Source: DASUBV01 sp036501025
Lineage (GTDB): Bacteria > Actinomycetota > Actinomycetes > Streptosporangiales > Streptosporangiaceae
NCBI GenBank assembly: GCA_036501025.1
Contig: DASYBB010000174.1
Coordinates: forward strand, 5,097 to 69,096
Direction: 5' to 3'
Length of the DNA stretch: 64,000 nucleotides
The notes under the pieces were generated by a model, which worked only from the letters and a program-made list of their open reading frames with translations, did not search any database and was not told where the DNA came from. The translations under genes and the position numbers were made by a program. Shown piece after piece: positions 1-9,279 of this stretch. Position 1 is the stretch's first letter, and every line of letters begins with the position of its first letter.

Positions 1-360
1 CTCGGCTGGAACACCGCCACGCTGCCGCTGTTCTACACCTCCGGCGGCGGCCCGGCCGTCTCGGCCGTGGTATCCAGCCCGGCCGAGGTCGCCGCCATCG
101 CCGCCGCGCACTGGGCACTGGCCGGCCGCGGCGGCCTGCTGCTGGCCCGGCCGCCCGCCGACGGGCTCGACATCGAGGCCCTGATCGCCGAGGCCGTGGG
201 CGAGGTAGCCGGGCTGGGCGTCACCGGCCAGGCGGTCACGCCGGCCATCCTCACCCGCATCGAGGAGCTCAGCGGCGGCCGCAGCGTGCAGGTCAACCAG
301 CAGCTCATCGCGGACAACGCGGCCCTGGCCGCGGGGGTGGCCGTCGCCTACGCGGCGTAG
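1..360 (+). CDS. psuG: Pseudouridine-5'-phosphate glycosidase, C-terminal part
   Basis: Only the last 119 codons are present; the reading frame is open from base 1, so the start lies outside the window. The visible part has the end of the PsuG (indigoidine synthase A-like) fold: the P-L-F-Y-T-S-G-G segment near the beginning, then a valine-rich strand, and the family's closing pattern of a T-P-A-I-L helix, E-L-S-G-G-R-S and an N-x-x-L-I-x-x-N-A helix. PsuG reversibly splits pseudouridine 5'-phosphate into uracil and ribose 5-phosphate in the cytoplasm. A PfkB-type kinase partner would be expected nearby but would lie upstream, outside the window. The assignment rests on motif recognition alone. 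Confidence 0.85.
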   Translation, partial: LGWNTATLPLFYTSGGGPAVSAVVSSPAEVAAIAAAHWALAGRGGLLLARPPADGLDIEALIAEAVGEVAGLGVTGQAVTPAILTRIEELSGGRSVQVNQQLIADNAALAAGVAVAYAA

Positions 361-501
361 TCACTTCTGGGGCTAAAGGCACCCCAGGGGCTGAAGTGTG
401 TTTACGTGATCACTGCGGGTACTGATATCCCGAACGCTTGCCAGGACGTGGGCACCAGCCGCCAAGCCGCCACCGCGGCCTTGCGTGGATCGGGGGAACA
501 C

Positions 502-1179
502 ATGAGCATGCCTCAGGGTGACGGGCCAGGTCAGTCGTGGGAGGCCGGCTCGGGGTCAGGCCCGGCGGGTACCCCGCAGGGCCAGCCCGGATACGGCCAG
601 CCCGGGTACGAGCAGGCCCAGTACGGCCAGCCCCAGCACGGCCAGCAGCCGCCGCCGGCCTACGGCGGGGGCGGGGCCATGCAGGGCCGCCCCATCTCGC
701 CCGTGAACGAGATCGAGACGCGCGTCACGGGCCGGCGGTTCGTCCAGTACATCGTGGACCTCATCCTGTCCGGCATCGTGTTCGGCCTGCTGAGCTGGGC
801 ACTCAACCGGGGGCACGGCGGCGTGCACGCCGTGCTGGTGCTGATCCTGGTCCTGGTGAACATCGCCTGGTACTTCCTGTACTGGGCCTACATGCCGTAC
901 ACCCGGAACGGGCAGACGATCGGCATGTCGCTGATGCGGATCCGGGTCATCAGCCGCGACGGCGGCCCGGCCAGCCTGGTCCAGCTGTTCATCCGGTCGA
1001 TCCTGCTGGTCCTGTTCCCGGTCTGGTCGGCGATCGTCGGGTGGTTCGTGATGATGGCCTCCCGGTACCGGCAGCGCACCGGTGACCACATGGCCAAGAC
1101 CCTGGTGGTCCGGGCCGAGGTCGCGATGGAGCCGACGCCGAGCGAGTACGCCGGCGCCGGGCAGGCCGGCACCCGCTAG
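502..1179 (+). CDS. RDD-family membrane protein
   Basis: This encodes 225 residues. The ATG at 502 is preferred over an in-frame GTG at 406 because a GGGGGA ribosome site lies just before it. The first 65 residues are a low-complexity Gly/Pro/Gln/Tyr linker with repeats such as G-Q-P-G-Y, typical of cytoplasmic tails of actinobacterial RDD proteins. Then follow the RDD signature (G-R-R-F-V-Q-Y-I-V-D) and about three hydrophobic helices (roughly residues 77-97, 105-125 and 165-190), with the T-x-G-x-x-x-M and R-T-G-D-H pieces of the family. The molecular function of RDD proteins is unclear; some are linked to transport or stress. It stands alone and is followed by a strong hairpin. Confidence 0.85.
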   Translation: MSMPQGDGPGQSWEAGSGSGPAGTPQGQPGYGQPGYEQAQYGQPQHGQQPPPAYGGGGAMQGRPISPVNEIETRVTGRRFVQYIVDLILSGIVFGLLSWALNRGHGGVHAVLVLILVLVNIAWYFLYWAYMPYTRNGQTIGMSLMRIRVISRDGGPASLVQLFIRSILLVLFPVWSAIVGWFVMMASRYRQRTGDHMAKTLVVRAEVAMEPTPSEYAGAGQAGTR

Positions 1180-1194
1180 CGCGCCATAGCCGCG

Positions 1195-1222
1195 GGGCCC
1201 GGGCGGAATCCCGCCCGGGCCC
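1195..1222. terminator. Bidirectional hairpin terminator
   Basis: A perfect 12-bp GC stem (1195-1206 with 1211-1222) closes a 4-base AATC loop between the convergent RDD gene and the acyl-CoA ligase gene. There is no T-run, which is usual in high-GC actinobacteria. It can serve both genes. Confidence 0.7.
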
Positions 1223-1242
1223 TGTCGCGCGCCCGTCTCCGG

Positions 1243-2820
1243 CTACCCCGCTGAAGACGCGGTTGCGGGCTCCGCCGCCAGCAGTGCCCGGAGCTTCTTG
1301 CGGTCGGTCTTCATGACGCTGGTCAGCGGGATCGCGTCGATGATGCGCACCTCGCGCGGGTACTTGACCGCGGACAGGTGCTCCTTGCCGAAGGCGATCA
1401 GCTCGGCCGCCGTAACCGGGGCGCCGTCCCGGAGCTGGACGAAGGCCACGACTTCCTCGCCGTACTTGGGGTCGGGGCGCCCGACCACGGCCGCGGCCAC
1501 GACGTCGGGGTGCTGCATCAGCGCGTCCTCCGCGTCGCGGGGGTAGACGTTGTAGCCGCCGCGGATGATCAGGTCCTTGATCCGGTCCACGATGTACAGG
1601 TAGCCGTCGCCGTCGAGCCGGCCGACGTCGCCGGTGTGCAGGTACCCGCCGCGCAGGGCCTGCTGCGTCTCCGCCGGCGAGTTCCAGTAGCCGGTCATGA
1701 CCAGCGGGCCGGCCACGCAGATCTCGCCCTCCTCGCCGGGGGCTGCCGCGGTGCCGTCCGGCCGCTCGATCCGCAGGTCCACGCCGGGGGCCGGGAGCCC
1801 GACGGAGCCGCGCCGGGCGCCGCCGACCGGGGAGGTCGAGATGATCGCCGCGGTCTCGGTGCAGCCGTACCCCTCGGCGATCTCCACGCCGGGCAGCCGC
1901 CGCTCCAGGTCATCGGCGACCTGCGCCGGCAGCGGCGCCGCCCCGCTGTTGATCCGGACCAGCGCGGACAGGTCGTAGTCCTCCAGCGGCTGCTGCAGCA
2001 GCATCTGCAGCATCGACGGCACGACCGCGCTGGTGGTGACCTGGTGGCGGGCCATCAGGGCCAGCCAGCCGGCCGGGTCGAACCAGCGCATCAGCACGGT
2101 CGTGCCGGGGTCGATCGCATGGAGCTGCATCGCGTTGATCATGAGGCCGTAGACGTGCGACAGCGGGAGCGGCACCAGCACCGAGGTCAGGGCCGGGTCA
2201 TACGACGTGGCCAGCGCGGCCCACGATGACGCCGACAGCGCGTTGTGGCTGATCATGACGCCCTTGGAGCGCCCGGTCGTGCCGCCGGTGTAGAGCAGCG
2301 CGGCCAGCGACGCCGGGTCGGCGTCGATGAGCGGCGCCGGGTCGGCGGCCTCCAGGTCGGCGAAGGACAGCAGCGGGACGCCGTCGCCCGCGGCCGATGG
2401 GCCGACGACCACGACGCCGCGGACCGCCGTGACGCCCGCCGCCGCCGCGCTGACCTTGGGCAGGAACTCCGGCGTGGTGATGACCAGGACCGCGCCGCTG
2501 TCGGTGAGCACGTGCCGGAGCTCATCGGTGCTCAGCAGGAACAGGACCGGCGTGGTGACGCCGCCGGCCCGCCAGATGGCGTGGTAGCTGATCCCGACCT
2601 CGGGGCAGTTGGCCATGCAGATCACGACGCGCTCGCCCGGCTGAAGGCCCGCCTCGCGCAGGCCGCCGGACAGCCGCCGGGACCGGTCGGCCAGCTGCGG
2701 GCCGGTCCAGTGCTGATCCTCGAAGTACAGCTGCGATCCCTCGCCGGTGCGCTGCCAGGCCGCCTCGGCCAGCCGCTGCAGGCTGGTCCCGGTCGCGCTG
2801 GTCACCATCTGCACGGTCAT
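1243..2820 (-). CDS. AMP-dependent acyl-CoA synthetase/ligase
   Basis: This 525-residue protein has the full ANL-superfamily layout. The P-loop L-Y-T-G-G-T-T-G-R-S-K-G is at about residue 175, the A5 motif G-Y-G-C-T-E-T near 316, the A7 motif Y-L-H-T-G-D near 400, the A8 hinge R-I-K-D-L-I-I-R-G-G, and the catalytic lysine in S-V-M-K-T near 505. It should activate a carboxylic acid (fatty or aromatic) to the acyl-CoA through an acyl-AMP intermediate. The substrate cannot be read from sequence. It lies 69 bp downstream of ppc on the same strand and could be co-transcribed with it; GGACGGAG upstream is a plausible ribosome site. Confidence 0.9.
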   Translation of the reverse strand: MTVQMVTSATGTSLQRLAEAAWQRTGEGSQLYFEDQHWTGPQLADRSRRLSGGLREAGLQPGERVVICMANCPEVGISYHAIWRAGGVTTPVLFLLSTDELRHVLTDSGAVLVITTPEFLPKVSAAAAGVTAVRGVVVVGPSAAGDGVPLLSFADLEAADPAPLIDADPASLAALLYTGGTTGRSKGVMISHNALSASSWAALATSYDPALTSVLVPLPLSHVYGLMINAMQLHAIDPGTTVLMRWFDPAGWLALMARHQVTTSAVVPSMLQMLLQQPLEDYDLSALVRINSGAAPLPAQVADDLERRLPGVEIAEGYGCTETAAIISTSPVGGARRGSVGLPAPGVDLRIERPDGTAAAPGEEGEICVAGPLVMTGYWNSPAETQQALRGGYLHTGDVGRLDGDGYLYIVDRIKDLIIRGGYNVYPRDAEDALMQHPDVVAAAVVGRPDPKYGEEVVAFVQLRDGAPVTAAELIAFGKEHLSAVKYPREVRIIDAIPLTSVMKTDRKKLRALLAAEPATASSAG

Positions 2821-2889
2821 GCTCGCTCCGTCCCGGCCCGGGCACCCGCCGGGAAGCCGCTCAACTGGACGTATTCTGCATCATTCCGG

Positions 2890-5691
2890 TCAGCCGGTGT
2901 TCTGCAGGCCGGCCGCGACGCCGTTCACCGTGAGCAGCAGCAGGCGCTCCAGGCGCTCGCGCTCGTCCTCGCCGAGGGTCCCGCCCCCCGCGCGCAGCGC
3001 GGCCAGCGCCCGCAGCTGCAGGTGCGAGAGCGCGTCGACGTAGGGGTCGCGCAGCGCCACGGCCCGCGACAGCACCTGCCGCCCGCCGAGCAGCCGGTCG
3101 TGGCCGCTGACGGCGAGCACGAGCCGCCGGGTCTGGTCGTACTCGGCCAGCACCAGGTCGGTCAGCTCGGACCGCCCGCCCAGGGCCAGGTACCGGGCCG
3201 CGATCCGGCGGTTGGTCTTGGCCAGGCTCATCTCGGCGTTGTCGAGCAGCGCGGCCAGCAGCGGCCAGCCCCGGTACGCCGCCTGCACCGCCGCCAGCCC
3301 CGCGTCCGCCCCGCCGCCCGTGCTCCCGGCGCCCGGATCCCCGCCGATGGCCGCGGCCAGGCCGCTGCCCAGGCCGTACCAGCCCGGCAGGTTGACCCGC
3401 GTCTGCGCCCAGGCGAAGACCCACGGGATGGCGCGCAGGTCGGCCAGCCCGGCCGGGCCGGCGACACCCCGGCGGGCGGGCCGCGAGCCCATCCGCATCC
3501 CGCCCAGCTCGTCGAGCGGGGAGACCCGCGCGAACCACTCCGCGAACCCCTCGGCGCCGGTCAGGGCCTGGTAGGCCGCCAGGGCCGCCTCGTCCACGAG
3601 CCGTGCGACCATCCGGAACTCGGCCGGCACCGTATCCGCCGCCCCGGCCGCCGCGGCCGTCCCGGCGTCAGCCAGACCCCGGCCCGGCACCGGGCCGGCC
3701 TCGGCCCGGTGCGCGGCTGAGGCGAGCAGGACGGCCGAGGTGACCTGCTCCAGGTGGCGCTGCGCGATGTCGGCGTGGCCGTACCGCGCGAAGATCACCT
3801 CGCCCTGCTCGGTCACCTTGAACCGGCCGTCGACCGACCCCGGCGCCTGGGCCAGCACGGCCCGGCCGGCCGGGCCGCCGCCGCGGCCGAGCGCGCCGCC
3901 CCGGCCGTGGAACAAGGTCAGGGCGATGTCGTGGTCAGCGGCCCAGCGGGCCAGCCGCTGCTGGGTGTCGAACAGCCGCAGGGTGGCGCTGACCGGGCCG
4001 AGCTCCTTGGCCGAGTCGGAGTAGCCGAGCATGGCCTCCAGGTGCCGGCCGTGGCCGGCCAGCCGCCGGCCGACCGGCTCGAGCCCGAGCATCCCGTCCA
4101 GGATCTCGGTGGCGGCGGCCAGGTCCGCGTCGCTCTCGAACAGCGGGATCACGTCCAGCGCGGGCGGGGCCGAGTCGGCCGGGACGGCCAGCCGGGCCAG
4201 CTCGTACACTGCGGCGATGTCGTCCGCCGACCGGGTGAAGCTGACCACGTAGCGGTGGCACGCCGCCGGGCCGAAGCGCTGCTGGATGGCCGCGATGGCG
4301 CGCAGCGTGTCCAGCACCTCGCGGGTCCGCGCCGAGATCTGGCTGCCCTCCGCGACGGTGCTGCCGCGCAGCTCCGCCAGGGCCTGGGCATGAACGGAGC
4401 TGTGCTGGCGCACCTCCAGGCCCGCCAGGTGGAACCCGAACGTCTGCGCCTGCCAGATCAGCCGCTGCAGCTCGCCGTAGGCCTGGCGGCGGGCGCCCGC
4501 CGCGGCCAGCGCGCGCTGCAGCAGGAGCAGGTCGGCGGTGAACTCGCCGGCCCGGTGGTAGGCCAGCTCACCGGGGGCGGCCAGGCGGCCGGCCAGCCGG
4601 GTGGCGCGCAGCCGCTGCGCCGTGAGCAGCAGGAACTCCCGGTACGGCTCTTGCGGCGAGCGGGCCGCGAGCTCGGCCGTGAGCTGGGGATAGCTGTGGC
4701 GGGCGGCGGCCAGGGCAGCGCCCAGTTCCGAATCGGCGGGCAGATCCGGGGCGTGCACGGTCAGCGCCCGGCCAATCCGGGTCGCGGCGTTCTCCAGCGC
4801 GCGCAGCGCGTGGTCGGCCTGGATCTCGGCCGCCTGCAGCGTGACCTGCGCCGTGACGTGCGGGTTCCCGTCGCGGTCGGCGCCGATCCAGCTGCCGTAG
4901 CGCAGGAACGCGGGCGCCAGCGGCGGCTCCTGGCCGGCCTGATCGCCCTGCAGCGCCCGGTCCAGCGCCCGGTACAGCTCGGGCACCACGCGGAACAGGG
5001 TCTCGTCGAACGCCGTCGTGCCGGTGCGGACCTCGTCCAGCGGCTGCATGGCCTCGATGCGCAGGGCAGCGGTCCGCCACAGCAGGTCGACCTCCTCGCG
5101 CAGCCGGCGGTCGGCCTCGGCCCGGCCGCTGGCGCCGAGCCGGCCCTCGGCCAGGTCGTCGAGGAGCACGCCGATCCGGCGCAGCGACTCGGTCACCGCC
5201 CGGCGCCGGGCCTCGGTGGGGTGCGCGGTGAGGACGGGGTGCACCCGCAGGTCGGCGAGCAGCCGGTCGAACGCGTCCGGGGCCAGCCGCTCCCGCAGCG
5301 CGGGCACGGCCGCGGCCAGGGACTCGCGCATCGGCTCGCCGCCGGTGTCGCGCTCGCGCAGCGTCCGGATGCGGTAGTGCTCCTCGGCCAGGTTGGCCAG
5401 GTGGAAGTAGACGGTGAAGGCCCGGGCCACGGCGTCGGCCCGGTCCAGCGGCCACGAGGCGACCAGCGCGGCGATCTCGTCGTCGGCCTGCCGCGCGGCG
5501 GCGTCATCCAGCTCGGCCGCGCCGGAGCCGCCGCGGCGCGCGGCGATGACGGCGTGCCGCAGCCGCTCGACGTCATCGAGCAGGCCCTGGCCGCCGGACT
5601 CGGCGATCACCTGGCCGAGGATGTCCCCGAGCAGGCGCACATCCCGGCGCATCGACGCCGGCACGTTCTGGATATCGGCGTCCCGGCCCAT
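2890..5691 (-). CDS. ppc: Phosphoenolpyruvate carboxylase
   Basis: This 933-residue enzyme carboxylates PEP with bicarbonate to oxaloacetate, refilling the TCA cycle. The first catalytic motif V-L-T-A-H-P-T-E (His near residue 155) and the second motif F-H-G-R-G-G (near 595, continuing G-R-G-G-G-P) are intact, as are F-K-V-T-E-Q-G-E and the closing N-G-V-A-A-G-L-Q-N-T-G tail, so the enzyme is complete. The second motif reads G-G-A-L-G-R instead of the common G-G-S-V-G-R, a mild change. The gene starts 9 bp after the stop of the MBL-fold gene, suggesting co-transcription. Confidence 0.96.
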   Translation of the reverse strand: MGRDADIQNVPASMRRDVRLLGDILGQVIAESGGQGLLDDVERLRHAVIAARRGGSGAAELDDAAARQADDEIAALVASWPLDRADAVARAFTVYFHLANLAEEHYRIRTLRERDTGGEPMRESLAAAVPALRERLAPDAFDRLLADLRVHPVLTAHPTEARRRAVTESLRRIGVLLDDLAEGRLGASGRAEADRRLREEVDLLWRTAALRIEAMQPLDEVRTGTTAFDETLFRVVPELYRALDRALQGDQAGQEPPLAPAFLRYGSWIGADRDGNPHVTAQVTLQAAEIQADHALRALENAATRIGRALTVHAPDLPADSELGAALAAARHSYPQLTAELAARSPQEPYREFLLLTAQRLRATRLAGRLAAPGELAYHRAGEFTADLLLLQRALAAAGARRQAYGELQRLIWQAQTFGFHLAGLEVRQHSSVHAQALAELRGSTVAEGSQISARTREVLDTLRAIAAIQQRFGPAACHRYVVSFTRSADDIAAVYELARLAVPADSAPPALDVIPLFESDADLAAATEILDGMLGLEPVGRRLAGHGRHLEAMLGYSDSAKELGPVSATLRLFDTQQRLARWAADHDIALTLFHGRGGALGRGGGPAGRAVLAQAPGSVDGRFKVTEQGEVIFARYGHADIAQRHLEQVTSAVLLASAAHRAEAGPVPGRGLADAGTAAAAGAADTVPAEFRMVARLVDEAALAAYQALTGAEGFAEWFARVSPLDELGGMRMGSRPARRGVAGPAGLADLRAIPWVFAWAQTRVNLPGWYGLGSGLAAAIGGDPGAGSTGGGADAGLAAVQAAYRGWPLLAALLDNAEMSLAKTNRRIAARYLALGGRSELTDLVLAEYDQTRRLVLAVSGHDRLLGGRQVLSRAVALRDPYVDALSHLQLRALAALRAGGGTLGEDERERLERLLLLTVNGVAAGLQNTG

Positions 5692-5700
5692 GGCGCAAGC

Positions 5701-6732
5701 CTAGGCCAGTGACCAGCGGCCCACGCCTTCGACATCAGCCAAAGTGGCCTGGCCCGCGGCGGCCAGGTACTGCAGGTGCGAGACCACCTCGCCGATCGCG
5801 GCCTGCCGCGGGAAGCCGGTGATCGCGCTCCACGGCCGGGACCAGGTCACCTGCGCGGCGATCTGCCAGGCGGACTGGCCCTCGTCGGGCTTGAGGACGG
5901 CGGCGATCTCGGCCAGCCGCTCGGCGTGATGCTCGATCAGGCCGTCGAGCCGGCTGTCGAGGTCGGCGAAGCGGTACTCGTGGGCGGGCAGCACCTCGGC
6001 GGGCTGGATGCCCTTCAGGGCGGCCAGCGACTGGAGGTAGTCGGCCAGCGCGGTCGAGGTCTGCTCGTAGGACGAGATGTTCGGGGTGATCCGGGGCAGC
6101 ACGTGGTCGCCGGTCAGCAGGAGGTCACGGGTCTCGTCGTAGAAGCACAGGTGACCGGGCGAGTGCCCCGGCGTCCAGACCGCCCGCAGGGCCACGCCGG
6201 GGACGTCGATGCGGTCGCCGTGGGCGATCAGCCGGTCGGGCATGGCCATCGGGCCGGGCCGGTTCTCGCGGCGGGCGGTCATCTCCGTCAGGTGATCGGC
6301 GGGCGCCCCGGTCCAGTCCAGGTAGCCGCTCATCCGGTTGACGGCCAGGCCGAGCCGGTTGATGTTGGCGGTCAGGAAGTCGGCCTCGCGCTCGTGCATC
6401 CCGATCCAGGCCCCGGACTCCGCCGCGACCCTGGCCGACAGGCCGTGGTGGTCGGGGTGGACATGGGTGATCGCCACCGCGGTGATGGCCGTCATCGGGA
6501 TCTCGCACTCGGCCAGCCCGGCCTGCAGCAGCCGCCAGCTCTCCGGGTGGTTCCAGCCGGTGTCCACCATGAGGAAGCCCGAGTCGTGCTCAATCAGGTA
6601 ACTCAGTACGTATCTGAGCGGGCTATCCGGGATCGGGACGGGAATGGACCAGACCCCGCTGGCGACTTTCTCCACGGGAGGAAACTCCCGGGCCAGCCAC
6701 GCCTCGCGCTGCCGCGTGCCGGTTACCTGCAT
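5701..6732 (-). CDS. MBL-fold metallo-hydrolase
   Basis: This encodes 343 residues from the ATG at 6732, chosen because GGGAGAGG lies about 10 bases upstream; an in-frame ATG at 6771 has no such site. The zinc-binding T-H-V-H-P-D-H-H-G motif (HxHxDH) is clear, with V-D-T-G-W before it and W-T-P-G-H-S-P-G-H and L-L-T-G-D-H-V after it, the order expected in lactonase/glyoxalase-II-like MBL proteins. A C-terminal helical region (winged-helix-like in this family) follows. The substrate is unknown. It leads a likely operon with ppc and is divergent from the acyl-CoA dehydrogenase pair, from which an AT-rich patch (6790-6830) separates it. Confidence 0.85.
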   Translation of the reverse strand: MQVTGTRQREAWLAREFPPVEKVASGVWSIPVPIPDSPLRYVLSYLIEHDSGFLMVDTGWNHPESWRLLQAGLAECEIPMTAITAVAITHVHPDHHGLSARVAAESGAWIGMHEREADFLTANINRLGLAVNRMSGYLDWTGAPADHLTEMTARRENRPGPMAMPDRLIAHGDRIDVPGVALRAVWTPGHSPGHLCFYDETRDLLLTGDHVLPRITPNISSYEQTSTALADYLQSLAALKGIQPAEVLPAHEYRFADLDSRLDGLIEHHAERLAEIAAVLKPDEGQSAWQIAAQVTWSRPWSAITGFPRQAAIGEVVSHLQYLAAAGQATLADVEGVGRWSLA

Positions 6733-6771
6733 GCGCTGGAATCCTCTCCCGCGCCGTCGTTGACACTCCAT

Positions 6772-6887
6772 CCGGCGCTATGGTTCGCTCAGAGCCGGAA
6801 TTAGCATAACCGATTTCAGTTTTTGCCCCTCCGGGCGGTACTGGCCTGCGCGCGGGTGAGGCTGACCGAGCCACCGACCGGGCAGGG
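6772..6887. promoter_or_regulatory. Divergent promoter region, MBL hydrolase / acyl-CoA dehydrogenases
   Basis: This 116-bp spacer between divergent genes contains the only AT-rich stretch nearby (about 6795-6828, including TTAGCATAA and TTTTTG). Promoters for both directions are expected here. I could not define a convincing -35/-10 pair or a palindrome, so no operator is claimed. Confidence 0.35.
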
Positions 6888-8141
6888 ATGAGCGCGCACG
6901 TGACCGCTGACACGCCAGCAGGGGAATCCCCCGAGCAGTTCCGCGACCGGGTCCGGGCATGGCTGGCGGCCAACGCCCCGCGCCGCTCGGCGGCGGGCGG
7001 CGGCGACGAGGTGGGCAGCGGGTCCGGCCTGGCCGGCCAGCGAGCCTTCCAGGCCCGGCTGTACGACGCCGGGTTCGCCGGGATCACCTGGCCCGCTCAG
7101 TACGGCGGCCAGGGCCTGACCAATGCCGAGCAGATCGCCTTCAGCCAGGAGGCCCGGAACTACGCGCTGCCGGTCGGGGCGTTCGTCATCGGGCTGGGCA
7201 TGCCCGGCCCGACCCTGCTGGAATGCGGCTCGGAGGAGCAGAAGCAGCGCTACCTGCGGCCGATGCTGCGCGGCGAGGAGATCTGGTGCCAGCTGTTCTC
7301 CGAGCCCGGCGCGGGCTCGGACGTGGCGAGCCTGCAGACCAGCGCGGTCCTGGACGGCGACACCTGGGTGCTGAACGGGCAGAAGGTGTGGACCTCCGGC
7401 GCCCAGTACAGCGACTTCGGCGCGGTGCTGGCCCGGACCGACCCGGCCCAGCCCAAGCACCGCGGCATCTCGATGTTCATCGTGGACATGCACGCGCCCG
7501 GCGTGACCGTGCGCCCGCTGCGGGTGGCGACCGGGTCGGCCCCGTTCAATGAGGTCTTCTTCGACAACGTGCGGCTGGGCGCCGACGCCCTGATCGGCGA
7601 GCGGAACCGGGGCTGGGACGCGGCCGTGGTGATGCTCCGCAGCGAGCGGATCACCATCGGCACCCTGAGCGCGGGGCGGGACAACCCGCTCGGCTTCCCG
7701 AAGCTGCGCCAGCTGGCGGGCCGGCTCGACCGGCTGGGCGACCCGGCCATCCGGCGCCGGCTGGCCGAGCTGTACGCGCGGCAGAGCGCGGCCGGGCTGT
7801 TCGGGCGGCTGCTCCGCGAGGAGGCGATGTCGGGCCGGATGCCGGGCGCCCGCGGCTCGGTGGCCAAGCTGGCCGGGGCCGAGGTCGGGACGTTCTCGGC
7901 CGACGTGGCCGCGGACGTGCTCGGCGACGCGGTGGCCGGCTTCGACACCCCCGAGCTGGCCGCGGTGCTGACCGCCATCGTGGCCGTGCCCGGCGGCGCG
8001 ATCGCCGGCGGGACCAACGAGATCCAGCGCAACATCATCGGCGAGCGCGTGCTGGGCCTGGCCAAGGATCCGGGCGTGGACCGGCTGACCCCGTTCAACC
8101 AGCTGCGGGTCGGCACCCAGAAGCGGCAGGGAGCGTCATGA
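6888..8141 (+). CDS. Acyl-CoA dehydrogenase (subunit with FAD/C-terminal signature)
   Basis: This 417-residue flavoenzyme matches the acyl-CoA dehydrogenase family: W-P-A-Q-Y-G-G-Q-G in the N-terminal helical domain, the F-S-E-P-G-A-G-S-D signature near residue 140, N-G-Q-K-V-W-T-S-G in the beta domain, and the C-terminal G-G-T-N-E-I-Q-R-N-I-I-G-E-R stretch. It should oxidise an acyl-CoA to the 2-enoyl-CoA in beta-oxidation. The ATGA overlap with the next dehydrogenase gene implies coupled translation, and such pairs often form heteromeric alpha2beta2 enzymes in actinobacterial steroid or branched-lipid degradation. The heteromer is an inference. Confidence 0.92.
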   Translation: MSAHVTADTPAGESPEQFRDRVRAWLAANAPRRSAAGGGDEVGSGSGLAGQRAFQARLYDAGFAGITWPAQYGGQGLTNAEQIAFSQEARNYALPVGAFVIGLGMPGPTLLECGSEEQKQRYLRPMLRGEEIWCQLFSEPGAGSDVASLQTSAVLDGDTWVLNGQKVWTSGAQYSDFGAVLARTDPAQPKHRGISMFIVDMHAPGVTVRPLRVATGSAPFNEVFFDNVRLGADALIGERNRGWDAAVVMLRSERITIGTLSAGRDNPLGFPKLRQLAGRLDRLGDPAIRRRLAELYARQSAAGLFGRLLREEAMSGRMPGARGSVAKLAGAEVGTFSADVAADVLGDAVAGFDTPELAAVLTAIVAVPGGAIAGGTNEIQRNIIGERVLGLAKDPGVDRLTPFNQLRVGTQKRQGAS

Positions 8142-9238
8142 GCCTGATCCTCACCGGTGACGAGGAGTCGCTGCGGGACTCCGTGCGCCGGTTCGTGGCC
8201 GACCGCACCCCGCTGAGCGCCGTCCGGGAGCTGATCGCGGCGGGCGAGCCCTACGACACCGGGATCTGGAAGCAGCTGAGCGCCCAGCTGGGCGTGGCCG
8301 GGCTGGCCATCCCGGAGGAGTACGGCGGCGCCGGCGCCGGGCACGCCGCGATGGCGGTCGCGCTCCAGGAACTGGGCGCCGGCCTGGTGCCGTCGCCGCT
8401 GCTGGCCTCGGGCGTGCTGGCCGCCGGGGCGCTGCTGGCGCTCGACGACATGGCGGCCCGCGAGGCGCTGCTGCCGGGCATCGCCAGCGGCGAGGCCGTG
8501 GCCACGCTGGCCCTCACCGGACCCGGCGGCGCGGGGCCGGGCGTGCGGGCGGTCGCCGGGCCCGGCGGCGCGGCCCGGCTGTCCGGCGAGGTGGCCCCGG
8601 TGCTCAGCGGCGCCCAGGCCAGCGCGCTGCTGGTCCCGGCGGCCGGGCCGGACGGCCTCGCCGTCTACCTGGTCGACGGCGCGGCCAGCGGCCTGACCCG
8701 GGTGCCGCTGACGACCGCCGACCCGACCCGCGCGCTGGCCCGGGTCACGCTGGCCGACACGCCGGCCCGGGCCCTGGCCGGCAACGCGGCCAGCGCGCTG
8801 AGCGCCGTGGCCGACCTGGCCAACCTGGCCCTGGCCGCGGAGCAGTGCGGGGCGATGGCTGCCTGCCTGGCCATGACCACCGAGTACGCCAAGCTGCGGG
8901 TCGCCTTCGGGCAGCCCATCGGGGCGTTCCAGGGCGTCAAGCACCGGCTGGCCGACATGGAGACGGCCTGGGAGCTCGGTCATGCGGCGCTGCGCTCGGC
9001 GGCCCGCAGTGCGGACGAGAGCCCGGCCGACTTCTCGCGGGACGCGGCCGTCGCGCGGGTGCTGATCTCGGGGCCGTACTTCACCGCGGCGGCCGACACC
9101 ATCGAGCTGCACGGCGGGATCGGCTTCACCTGGGAGCACGACGCGCACCTGTACTACAAGAACGCGCTGTCGGGGAAGGTCCTGCTCGGCGGCCCCGCCG
9201 ATCAGCTCGACCGCCTCGCGTCCGCGCTGGGCATGTGA
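8138..9238 (+). CDS. Acyl-CoA dehydrogenase (second subunit)
   Basis: This 366-residue member overlaps the preceding dehydrogenase by four bases (ATGA). It retains the N-terminal I-P-E-E-Y-G-G-A-G-A-G segment and the C-terminal E-L-H-G-G-I-G-F-T-W-E-H-D signature with the Y-Y-K-N-A that follows it. The middle region is short and lacks the F-S-E-P-G-A-G-S-D style signature of its partner. This is the usual appearance of the smaller, degenerate subunit in two-component acyl-CoA dehydrogenases, where one subunit carries the FAD site and the other completes the complex. Probably acts with the upstream gene on the same acyl-CoA. Confidence 0.9.
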   Translation: MSLILTGDEESLRDSVRRFVADRTPLSAVRELIAAGEPYDTGIWKQLSAQLGVAGLAIPEEYGGAGAGHAAMAVALQELGAGLVPSPLLASGVLAAGALLALDDMAAREALLPGIASGEAVATLALTGPGGAGPGVRAVAGPGGAARLSGEVAPVLSGAQASALLVPAAGPDGLAVYLVDGAASGLTRVPLTTADPTRALARVTLADTPARALAGNAASALSAVADLANLALAAEQCGAMAACLAMTTEYAKLRVAFGQPIGAFQGVKHRLADMETAWELGHAALRSAARSADESPADFSRDAAVARVLISGPYFTAAADTIELHGGIGFTWEHDAHLYYKNALSGKVLLGGPADQLDRLASALGM

Positions 9239-9279
9239 GCGCCGGCGGGCGCCCGCGCGCCCACCGGGGATGACCGGCC

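Noticed and set aside
3754..5712. A 652-codon open frame on the plus strand opposite ppc, and similar long frames opposite most genes
   Set aside because: High GC leaves antisense frames open. Their translations are Arg/Gly/Ala/Gln-rich without motifs, and the ppc catalytic motifs on the other strand are complete.
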